Assembly (NCBI RefSeq): GCF_003332885.2
Contig: NZ_QOWJ01000002.1
Location: 62,001 to 126,000, forward strand
Source: Paracnuella aquatica
Lineage (GTDB): Bacteria > Bacteroidota > Bacteroidia > Chitinophagales > Chitinophagaceae
Length of the DNA: 64,000 bases
Direction: 5' to 3'
Shown in pieces: positions 51,950 through 59,145 of the stretch. Made by a program: the position numbers and the translations under genes. Numbering within the stretch: position 1 is the first letter of the stretch; each line of letters opens with the position of its first letter. Under the pieces are notes generated by a model, which saw nothing but the letters and a program-made list of their open reading frames with translations, did no database searches and was not told where the DNA came from.

Positions 51950-53851
51950 ATGATTGATGCGTTTGAAAAAATCCCGGTAAACATTTACCCCACTTACCAG
52001 GAAGGTGCAAAAGCCGCGGCTCAGAAAATAGCCGAAACCATCCGCGAAAAAGAAGCCGCAGGTCAGCCTTGCGTGCTAGGCCTGGCCACCGGCGCCACAC
52101 CCAAGGCCATGTATGCCGAGCTGGTGCGCCTGCACCGCGAAGAAGGCCTGAGCTTTAAGCATGTTATTTCTTTCAACCTCGATGAATATTACCCCATCGA
52201 GCCGGAGGCGTACCAAAGCTATTACAGCTTTATGCACCGGCACCTGTTCAGCCACATCGACATTGATCCTAAAAACATACACATCCCCGACGGCAGCCTG
52301 CCGAAAGAAGAAATCAAAGCGCATTGCCTCGAATACGAAGCGCAGATAGAAGCCCTGGGCGGCATTGATTTGCAGGTGCTGGGCATTGGCGGCAACGGCC
52401 ACATCGGGTTCAACGAACCGGGCTCTTCCATTTATTCCCGCACCCGCCTCATCAACCTCGAAAACTCAACCCGCCTGGCTAACGCTTATGAGTGGCCGAA
52501 CATTTCGCAGGTGCCGCGGTTAGCCGTTACCGTTGGTATCTCGGTTATTTTGCAGGCAAAAAAAATTATCCTCATGGCCTGGGGCACCGGCAAGGCAGCA
52601 GTGGTGCGCCAGTCGGTGGAAGACCAGATGACGGAAGCGGTGCCCGCCTCCCTGTTGCAACAACACCCCGATACGGTGTTTTTCTTGGACGAAGGTGCGG
52701 CCAGCAACCTTACCCGCTACCGCAGCCCCTGGCTTACCGGCGATATCCAATGGACGCCCAAAATGATCAAAAAAGCAGTGGTAAACATGGCGCTGCAGCG
52801 CAACAAACCGGTGCTGTCGCTTACCGATACCGACTATATGGAAAGCGGCCTTTCGGACCTGCTGGTGGAGCTGGGCGATGCCTACGAAGTAAACCTGCAG
52901 GTGTTTTATATGCTGCGCGATTCGATCACCGGATGGCCTGGCGGCAAACCCAACGCAGTAATTCCTGCACACCCCGAACGGTCGGAGCCGTACCCCAAGC
53001 GGGTGCTGCTTTTTTCGCCGCATCCTGATGATGATATAATTTCAATGGGCGGCACTTTTCAGCGCCTGCACGACCAGGGCCACCAGGTGCATGTAGCTTA
53101 CCAGACCTCGGGCAACATTGCCGTAACCGACGAATTTGTTACCCGTTTTCTGGATTTTGCCGTAGGCTTTGAGGAAATTGCCGGCATTGATAATACGCGG
53201 TCGCAGCAGATTTTGGGCGATGTGCAAACCTATTTGAGCCAGAAAAAACAAAGCAGCATGGATACGGAGCAGATTCGCGCCATCAAGGGCCTGATCCGCC
53301 GCGGCGAGGCCCGTGCTACTTGTCGCTACGTAGGCATTCCCGACGAGCAGATCCATTTTCAAAACCTGCCTTTTTACGAAACCGGAACCATCGAAAAAAA
53401 GCCGATGGGCGAACAGGATGTGCAGTTAACTGTGGAGTTGTTGCGCCAGGTAAAACCCCACCAAGTGTTTTGCGCTGGCGACCTGGCCGATCCGCACGGT
53501 ACACATAAAGTGTGTTTGGAGGTGGTGCTGGAGGCGCTGCGCCGCATTAAAGAAGCCGGCGATGAATGGATTGGCAACTGCTGGTTGTGGCTGTACAAAG
53601 GCGCCTGGCAGGAGTGGGATATTCATGAAATTGAAATGGCCATCCCCATGAGCCCCGACCAGGTGCGGAAAAAGCGCTACGGTATTTTCATACACCAGTC
53701 GCAAAAAGACATGGTACCGTTCCAGGGATCGGATGCCCGGGAGTTTTGGCAGCGTGCCGAGGAACGCAATGCAGCCACCGCGGCGGAGTACGCCCGACTG
53801 GGGCTTACCCAATATGCGGCGATGGAAGCGTTTGTAAGGTGGCAGTTTTAG
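51950..53851 (+). CDS. nagB: Glucosamine-6-phosphate deaminase fused to a PIG-L/LmbE-type deacetylase domain
   Basis: A 633-residue two-domain protein. Residues 1 to about 270 are NagB: LGLATGATPKAMY (phosphate loop), Asp78 in SFNLDEYYPI, His151 and Glu156 in GGNGHIGFNEPGS. The C-terminal half starts around 350 and is of the PIG-L/LmbE family with LLFSPHPDDDIISMGG (HPDDD 358-362) and a later HGTH in DLADPHGTHKVC for the second zinc-binding region. NagB converts glucosamine-6-P to fructose-6-P and ammonia. The fused part may remove acetyl groups from an amino sugar. The fusion is known in Bacteroidetes. Confidence 0.93.
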   Translation: MIDAFEKIPVNIYPTYQEGAKAAAQKIAETIREKEAAGQPCVLGLATGATPKAMYAELVRLHREEGLSFKHVISFNLDEYYPIEPEAYQSYYSFMHRHLFSHIDIDPKNIHIPDGSLPKEEIKAHCLEYEAQIEALGGIDLQVLGIGGNGHIGFNEPGSSIYSRTRLINLENSTRLANAYEWPNISQVPRLAVTVGISVILQAKKIILMAWGTGKAAVVRQSVEDQMTEAVPASLLQQHPDTVFFLDEGAASNLTRYRSPWLTGDIQWTPKMIKKAVVNMALQRNKPVLSLTDTDYMESGLSDLLVELGDAYEVNLQVFYMLRDSITGWPGGKPNAVIPAHPERSEPYPKRVLLFSPHPDDDIISMGGTFQRLHDQGHQVHVAYQTSGNIAVTDEFVTRFLDFAVGFEEIAGIDNTRSQQILGDVQTYLSQKKQSSMDTEQIRAIKGLIRRGEARATCRYVGIPDEQIHFQNLPFYETGTIEKKPMGEQDVQLTVELLRQVKPHQVFCAGDLADPHGTHKVCLEVVLEALRRIKEAGDEWIGNCWLWLYKGAWQEWDIHEIEMAIPMSPDQVRKKRYGIFIHQSQKDMVPFQGSDAREFWQRAEERNAATAAEYARLGLTQYAAMEAFVRWQF

Positions 53852-53852
53852 G

Positions 53853-53963
53853 GATTGACGATTGACGATTTTGGATTTACGATTGCCTCAACTGCAAGAT
53901 GCTATCCTTAAAGAAAGCGCTCTGCGGGAAAGAAATCGTAAATCCGAAATCGTCAATCCAAAA
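53853..53963. repeat. Intergenic inverted repeat, family D, copy 3
   Basis: The left arm GATTGACGATTGACGATTTT onward (53853-53885) and right arm GAAATCGTAAATCCGAAATC onward (53932-53963), about 50 bases apart. It starts 2 bases after the nagB stop. Confidence 0.82.
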
Positions 53964-53996
53964 TAAAAAAAAGGTTACACAAACTGCGTAACCTTT
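53963..53996 (-). terminator. Terminator of the DUF1328 gene
   Basis: Stem AAAGGTTAC / GTAACCTTT (53970-53978, 53988-53996) with loop ACAAACTGC, followed on the minus strand by a T run (TTTTTTATTTT). It lies 66 bases after the DUF1328 stop. Confidence 0.85.
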
Positions 53997-54062
53997 CCTT
54001 AGGTATCCATTCCCTTATAAGCCAAGGGAATAAGCCCATAAAATATCTGCGCTCTTTCCTGA

Positions 54063-54239
54063 TTAAAGCGGATCGCGAACGCCACGGCCACGGCCGGCAA
54101 TTAAGCTGATCACAAACAGCACCAGGAAAATGTAAAACAGGATTTTAGCAATACCAGCTGCACCGGCAGCAATACCGCCGAAACCGAAAATCGCTGCAAT
54201 AATAGCGACTACCAGGAAGATAATTGTCCAACGTAACAT
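54063..54239 (-). CDS. DUF1328 (YtjA-like) small membrane protein
   Basis: A 58-residue protein, full length for the family: two helices with the pattern [40 protein letters not shown] and an ending with [12 protein letters not shown]1328 proteins are small inner-membrane proteins of unknown function, often stress-linked. Only the last 58 codons of a longer open frame are coding. The start is at ATG 54239. A second small membrane ORF diverges from it 97 bases away. Confidence 0.9.
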   Translation of the reverse strand: MLRWTIIFLVVAIIAAIFGFGGIAAGAAGIAKILFYIFLVLFVISLIAGRGRGVRDPL

Positions 54240-54335
54240 ATTCGTAGATTTTGGGTGAATAATGCTTATTGAAAGGCAGAAAACGTGCCAGCCCACAACC
54301 AGGCGTGCCGGAATGGGGTTTGCACCCCAATTTGA

Positions 54336-54431
54336 ATGACCCCAAAAAATGCCCGGAACCTGGCCATTGCGGGTGCTTCGGTTTTTATGGCCATAGCCAT
54401 TGCCATCGGTCAATGGATCAGAAAAGCATAA
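54336..54431 (+). CDS. 31-residue single-span membrane miniprotein
   Basis: ATG 54336 to TAA 54429-54431 encodes [20 protein letters not shown] then [11 protein letters not shown]: a basic N-terminus, one clear transmembrane helix (about 9-26) and a basic C-terminus. A strong terminator begins 5 bases after the stop. A hairpin GGGGT / ACCCC lies just before the start (54315-54328). I do not know the family. The clean layout suggests a real gene missed because of its size. Confidence 0.6.
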   Translation: MTPKNARNLAIAGASVFMAIAIAIGQWIRKA

Positions 54432-54435
54432 CCGC

Positions 54436-54471
54436 AAAAAGGCCAGCTACTGTTGTAGCTGGCCTTTTTTT
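54436..54471. terminator. Strong bidirectional terminator
   Basis: Stem AAGGCCAGCTAC / GTAGCTGGCCTT with loop TGTT, five A to the left and a T-rich tract to the right. It serves both the miniprotein gene and the convergent M20 peptidase gene. Confidence 0.9.
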
Positions 54472-54493
54472 ATTTGGGTAAAAACATGGTTGC

Positions 54494-55945
54494 TTAATCG
54501 CGGTAGTTGAGCGCCGGCGGACGGTTGCCCAACAGGGGTTTGTATTGAAAACTGTTGCCGCGGCTGCGGTTGAATTCTTCTTTGGCTGCCTGTATCAGCG
54601 CCGGGTTGGTAAACAAATCCACCGCGGTAAACGCAAGCACTTTGGCTGCGTTGATCATGCCTTTGGTGCCTATTTCGGTGCCGCCGCTGGCCACAGCCTG
54701 CCAACTGTGCGCCGGCACGCCGGGCACCCAGGTGGCGGTGCGCAGGCCCACGGTGGGCACGGTCCAGCTTACATCGCCCACATCGGTCGATCCGCCGCCT
54801 GCATCTACCACGGATTTCAGCGGCTGCACCTTTTCTGCATCCGAAATATGGGGCACATCTGCACCCAATGACTTTTGCAGGGTTTGGGCAAAATCCCGTT
54901 CCCCGCTGGTATAGCTCACACCACCTACTTGTTGCAGTGCCTGCTGCATGGCTGCCGCCAGCGTTTTATTTACCAACAAATCATAAGTGCCGCCAATGGT
55001 TTCATAATCGGTGCGGGTTTCGGTGCCGGTGGCAGCGCCCTGCGATGCTTTCACTACGCGGTCGAAAATCTGGCGCACCACTTCGCGGTTGGGGTGGCGC
55101 ACATAGTAATACACTTCGGCAAAATCGGGCACCACATTGGGTGCCTTGCCACCTTGTGTAATCACGTAATGAATGCGGGCATCGGATGGAATGTGTTCGC
55201 GCATCATGTTCACCATAAAGTTCATGGCTTCCACGGCATCCAGCGCCGAGCGGCCCCGCTCCGGCGCCGCCGATGCATGTGCGGATGTGCCGTAAAAACG
55301 AAACTTGGCAGAGGAGTTGGCCAGTGCGCTGGTCATGGTTACGCTGTTTTCCGAGCTCGGGTGCCAGTGCAACACGGCGTCTACATCTTTAAACAAGCCT
55401 TCCCGCACCAGGTACACTTTGCCCGAGCCGCCTTCTTCGGCCGGTGTGCCGTATAGTTTTACCGTGCCTTTCAGTTTACCTGATTCAATCAGTTTTTTTA
55501 CTTCAATGGCTGCTGCCACCGATGCGGTGCCAAACAAATGGTGCCCGCAGCCGTGGCCGCCTGCCTGCCCGGCAATGGGCTTTTTTTCGGGTACTGCTTC
55601 CTGTGAAAGGCCGGGTAGCGCATCGTATTCGGCAAGTATGCCAATGACCGGTGCGCCACTGCCGTAGGTGGCAATAAATGCGGTGGGAATACCGGCTACG
55701 CCCCGCTCCATTTTAAAACCTTCCCGCTCCAGCGCCTGCGCCAATAGTGCGGCACTGCGTTCTTCTTTATAACCCAGCTCTGCCCAGTTCCATATTTGCA
55801 AGGCAATGTCTTTGTACTGCGGGTAGGCAGCCTGCAGGTTTTGCGCAGCAGCGGTTTTCAGCGGTTGTGTAGCAGGTGCTTTTTGTGCCTGCATGTGTAG
55901 GGCACAAGAAAGTAACAGGGTGGGAAACAACAAACGTTTACTCAT
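54494..55945 (-). CDS. Secreted M20 family amidohydrolase (AbgB-like)
   Basis: A 483-residue protein. Signal peptide (RLLFPTLLLSCALHMQA). Zinc-peptidase core: GILAEYDALPG, GHGCGHHLFG (metal-binding His/Cys-like pattern of the amidohydrolase/aminoacylase branch), LYGTPAEEGGSGKV, VLHWHPSSEN, dimerisation domain with GTSAHASAAPERGRSAL, and a final TVPTVGLRTATWVPGVPAHS. Members include p-aminobenzoyl-glutamate hydrolase AbgB. It acts in the periplasm on an N-acyl amino acid or peptide; the true substrate is unknown. Confidence 0.92.
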   Translation of the reverse strand: MSKRLLFPTLLLSCALHMQAQKAPATQPLKTAAAQNLQAAYPQYKDIALQIWNWAELGYKEERSAALLAQALEREGFKMERGVAGIPTAFIATYGSGAPVIGILAEYDALPGLSQEAVPEKKPIAGQAGGHGCGHHLFGTASVAAAIEVKKLIESGKLKGTVKLYGTPAEEGGSGKVYLVREGLFKDVDAVLHWHPSSENSVTMTSALANSSAKFRFYGTSAHASAAPERGRSALDAVEAMNFMVNMMREHIPSDARIHYVITQGGKAPNVVPDFAEVYYYVRHPNREVVRQIFDRVVKASQGAATGTETRTDYETIGGTYDLLVNKTLAAAMQQALQQVGGVSYTSGERDFAQTLQKSLGADVPHISDAEKVQPLKSVVDAGGGSTDVGDVSWTVPTVGLRTATWVPGVPAHSWQAVASGGTEIGTKGMINAAKVLAFTAVDLFTNPALIQAAKEEFNRSRGNSFQYKPLLGNRPPALNYRD

Positions 55946-56049
55946 GTGAATTTTTTATGGTGTTGAAAGTAAAAGTGAAAAGGGCTTGTTGCTTTTCCTG
56001 TTGCTTCCAATCATTCTGTTTGTAGCATTACAGCGGTGTACCGCCGATG

Positions 56050-56910
56050 TTATTCGTCTATAAAAATATCCTGCATCAATTGCTCGGATGGGTTGACGGC
56101 GTAATGTGAAAAATCGGTTATGCCTGCCTGTTGCAATACCGTTTCATCAATGAAAAAATTACCTGTGCAACTGGCTGCAGGTCTTGATAAAATTTCAAAG
56201 GCAGCATCGGCAACGATCTGCGGTGTGCGGCTTTTTTGAATGAGGAAATCGCCACCCAGGAGGTTTTGTACAGCGGCCGTTGCAATGGTGGTTTGGGGCC
56301 ACAGTGCATTGGCGGCAATGCCAAAAGGTTTCAGTTCTTCGGCAAGCCCCAGCACCACCATGCTCATGCCGTATTTGCTCATGGTATAAGCCAGGTGTGC
56401 ACCAAACCATTTGGGATTTAAATTAAGTGGCGGCGACAGGTTGAGTATATGTGGATTGCTGCCGCCCTTCAAATAGGGAATAGCGTGTTTGCACATCAAA
56501 AAAGTACCCCGCACATTGATGCTGTGCATCAGGTCAAAACGCTTGGCTTCCATATCGGTGGTAGGCGCCAGGTGAATGGCTGATGCATTGTTCACCAGCA
56601 TATCAATGCCGCCAAATGTTTCCACAGTTTTGGCAACGGCAGCGGCAATTTGATCTTCGTGGCGTATGTCGCATTGCAGCGCCAGCGCCTTGCCGCCGGC
56701 TGCTTCAATTTCTTCAGCAGCGGTGTAAATGGTGCCTTCCAGTTTGGGGTGTGCTTCGGCGGTTTTGGCGGCAATGGCCACGTTGCAACCGGCAGCGGCC
56801 AGCTTCAGCGCAATGGCTTTGCCGATACCGCGGCTGCCGCCCGAAATCAGCACGGTGCCGCCTTTCCGCGAATTGGCAGCTGCAGTGCTATTGCTGTTTT
56901 GTTCGTTCAT
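56050..56910 (-). CDS. SDR family oxidoreductase (HSDL2-like)
   Basis: A 286-residue short-chain dehydrogenase. TVLISGGSRGIGKAIALKLA (nucleotide site) is followed by AIAAKTAEAHPKLEGTIYTA, NNASAIHLAPTTDMEAKRFD, NLSPPLNLNPKW (the unusual catalytic-Ser region) and YTMSKYGMS (YxxxK). These features are those of the human HSDL2-type branch. Start ATG 56910; an upstream start (56931) is also in frame. The substrate is unknown, often long-chain acyl or sterol-like. Confidence 0.9.
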   Translation of the reverse strand: MNEQNSNSTAAANSRKGGTVLISGGSRGIGKAIALKLAAAGCNVAIAAKTAEAHPKLEGTIYTAAEEIEAAGGKALALQCDIRHEDQIAAAVAKTVETFGGIDMLVNNASAIHLAPTTDMEAKRFDLMHSINVRGTFLMCKHAIPYLKGGSNPHILNLSPPLNLNPKWFGAHLAYTMSKYGMSMVVLGLAEELKPFGIAANALWPQTTIATAAVQNLLGGDFLIQKSRTPQIVADAAFEILSRPAASCTGNFFIDETVLQQAGITDFSHYAVNPSEQLMQDIFIDE

Positions 56911-56995
56911 AAATTTATTGTTGGTGCCCAAAATGCTGAAGGAAGATAGCCCATTTTTTTGTGCGGTTGTGTGCAGTGCAGGGCGTCTTTTTTAT

Positions 56996-57030
56996 AAAGA
57001 AAATGCGGCTTTAGAAGCCGCATTTTCTTT
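56996..57030. terminator. Terminator after the aldo/keto reductase gene
   Basis: Perfect 16-base stem AAAGAAAATGCGGCTT (56996-57011) with its complement (57015-57030) and a TAG loop. A/T-rich ends give activity in both directions. It lies about 110 bases after the aldo/keto reductase stop. Confidence 0.87.
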
Positions 57031-57142
57031 ATGGTTGTTTTGCAAAACTGTACTGCATTATTGAGCATGGTAGTAACGTGCATCAATAGACTGCTCGCTT
57101 TTGTAAGCTTTCCTTTCGGTAAGTGAAACGATCGCAAATACC

Positions 57143-58132
57143 TTAAAAAGATTGCCTTACCGGCTTCGTTTGCATGATTCCTTCAATGCGCTCCATGATC
57201 TCTGGAGTGAGCAGGGGCAGCACATCCAGCGACCGCAGGTTTTCTTCCAGTTGCTCCCGGCGGGTAGCACCCAAAATGGCCGTAGTTACATTTGGGTTTT
57301 TGAGCGTCCAGGCAATAGACAGGTTGGAAACAGGCACACCCAGTTCACCGGCTAATGCAGTGAGGCTTTTTACCCGGTTCATCTTTTCTTCGGCCAGGTA
57401 ACGGTCTTTCAGCCAATCGTAACCTTCCAGTGCAAAGCGGCTGCCTTCCGGAATGCCGTCGTTGTATTTACCGGTAAGCAGCCCCGATGCCAAGGGGCTC
57501 CAGATGGTAGTGCCCAGGCCAACATTTTTGTACACAGGATCGTAATCCACTTCTACTTTGTGGCGCTCCAGCAGGTTGTATTGCGGCTGCTCCACCACGG
57601 GGCCAATGAGGCGGTAATCGGCGGCCACGCGGTGGGCTTCCATTATTTCGGCTCCGCTCCATTCCGATGTGCCCCAATACAGGATCTTGCCCTGCTGCAG
57701 CAACATGTTCATGCTCCACACCACTTCTTCAATGGGCACATTGGGGTCGGGGCGGTGACAAAAATAAAGGTCGAGATATTCTACCTGCAGGCGTTGCAGC
57801 GCTTCGTGGCAGGCCTCGATGATGTGCTTGCGGCTGAGGCCGGTCATGTTGGGTTTGTTGGCCGGGCCACGCGAACCGAAAAATACTTTGGAACTAACGG
57901 TGTAGGATGACCGATCCCATGCTTTTTTGCGCAGCACCCGGCCCATCAGGCGTTCGCTTTCGCCACGGGCATACACTTCGGCGTTGTCGAAAAAGTTGAT
58001 GCCGCTATCGTAGGCTAGCCCCATCAGCTCATCGGCCAGCGAGTCGTCAACCTGTTTGGAAAAAGTAACCCAGCTGCCAAAAGACAGTGCACTCAGTTGC
58101 AGGCCACTGCGGCCCATTCTTCTATATTCCAT
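57143..58132 (-). CDS. Aldo/keto reductase (YghZ/KCNAB-like)
   Basis: A 329-residue NADPH-dependent TIM-barrel reductase. From ATG 58132 it starts MEYRRMGRSGLQLSALSFGS. The catalytic tetrad is visible: Asp and Tyr in FFDNAEVYARGESE, Lys in TVSSKVFFG, His in LYFCHRPDP. The C-terminal cofactor site ILGATRREQLEENLRSL is intact. This branch (Kv-beta/YghZ) reduces aldehydes such as methylglyoxal. It stands alone, with repeats upstream. Confidence 0.93.
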   Translation of the reverse strand: MEYRRMGRSGLQLSALSFGSWVTFSKQVDDSLADELMGLAYDSGINFFDNAEVYARGESERLMGRVLRKKAWDRSSYTVSSKVFFGSRGPANKPNMTGLSRKHIIEACHEALQRLQVEYLDLYFCHRPDPNVPIEEVVWSMNMLLQQGKILYWGTSEWSGAEIMEAHRVAADYRLIGPVVEQPQYNLLERHKVEVDYDPVYKNVGLGTTIWSPLASGLLTGKYNDGIPEGSRFALEGYDWLKDRYLAEEKMNRVKSLTALAGELGVPVSNLSIAWTLKNPNVTTAILGATRREQLEENLRSLDVLPLLTPEIMERIEGIMQTKPVRQSF

Positions 58133-58170
58133 GTGGGATGTTTGATTAAGGTGGAGTGAAGTTAAGTAAA

Positions 58171-58535
58171 GTCGGAAGTCCGAAGACCGAAGTCGGTAGA
58201 AGAACAAGATGGCGGGCTATTGTACCAATTTGTGTTGTCATCCTGAGCGCAGCGAAGGATCTGAGCCTGCACTAACCGGCCTCTTGAAAAACAAAATGAG
58301 CCCGCTTATATTCACGAAATAACTTTCGATACAACGTTCAGATCCTTCGCTGCGCTCAGGATGACAAGGCCGGATGCAGGCTTAAAAAAGAAAACTATGA
58401 ATGTGGGGTATTCGTTTTACCGGCGGCAAAAACGACGAAACCGAAAGCTAAAAACAATACATTTCCCAGCCTGCACCACCAACTCTATCAGGCTGCTCCA
58501 TCTTCCGACTTCCGTCTTCGGTCTTCCGACTCCTC
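58171..58535. repeat. Repeat cluster: family B copy 3 nested inside family C arms
   Basis: The 400-base gap between the reductase start and lptC stop has no gene. Family C arms (58171-58199, GTCGGAAGTCCGAAGACCGA; 58499-58535, ATCTTCCGACTTCCGTCTTC) enclose a family B element (58235-58264 GTCATCCTGAGCGCAGCGAA; 58338-58367 TCCTTCGCTGCGCTCAGGAT), whose arms are nearly perfect reverse complements 73 bases apart. A short plus-strand frame (58361-58585) inside is not convincing. Confidence 0.82.
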
Positions 58536-58536
58536 C

Positions 58537-59145
58537 CTACATTCCCGGCGGGGCGGCAATCACACCTTTCGGCTCAAAAATGTAGGTGTTGCTCAGGTCT
58601 TGGTCGGCTTCGAGGCCGCGGCCGCCATTTACCGTTTTATCGGAGGTTTTGATGCGCACCACTTTATCGGTGTAAAATTTACCTGTGGCCTGGTTCCACC
58701 AAAGGTCGGGGCTGCGCAGCGTATCGCCCTGCACGTTGGCCACTACCACGCTGTCGCGCAGGTACACGCGGTTGGTGGTTTCAAAATATTTGCCGTACAG
58801 CGCATCCAGCTCGCTTTCCTTTTTACCCGTGCTGTCGTAAAAATCAACATGCAGGCTTTTGGGAAATTCTACGTACACCGTATCGGTGCTGTAGCGCAAC
58901 ATCAGCGGTGCCGTAAGGCGGGCACGCATCCGGCCACCCTGGCTAAACAGGGTGTTGATGTTGTGGGCTTCCTCCACCAGCACCTTGGTGCCGGTCCATT
59001 CCTGGATGGCTTCTTCGCTGTTTTCGCAGGCGGAGAAGAAGAAAATAGATGATAGACAACAGGCAACAGACAATAGCCGATGGTTGTTAAACCATCGGCT
59101 ACCGAAATGTATTTTCTTTTCGTTTGTGCGTTGCCGTTTAATCAT
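58537..59145 (-). CDS. lptC: LPS export ABC transporter periplasmic protein
   Basis: A 202-residue LptC of the Bacteroidetes type: an N-terminal region with a hydrophobic segment ending FFFSACENSEE (lipoprotein-like Cys), then a beta-jellyroll with LHVDFYDSTGKKESELDALY, GKYFETTNRVYLRDSVVVAN, WWNQATGKFYTDKVVRIKT and GRGLEADQDLSNTYIFEPKG, as in LptC/OstA folds. It bridges inner-membrane LptBFG to LptA. It overlaps the end of the outer-membrane gene by 8 bases (start 59145). lptB is elsewhere in the window. Confidence 0.92.
   Translation of the reverse strand: MIKRQRTNEKKIHFGSRWFNNHRLLSVACCLSSIFFFSACENSEEAIQEWTGTKVLVEEAHNINTLFSQGGRMRARLTAPLMLRYSTDTVYVEFPKSLHVDFYDSTGKKESELDALYGKYFETTNRVYLRDSVVVANVQGDTLRSPDLWWNQATGKFYTDKVVRIKTSDKTVNGGRGLEADQDLSNTYIFEPKGVIAAPPGM

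Noticed and set aside
58361-58585. 74-codon plus-strand frame in the reductase-lptC gap
   Set aside because: Made of repeat arms and overlaps the lptC end; no coding evidence.
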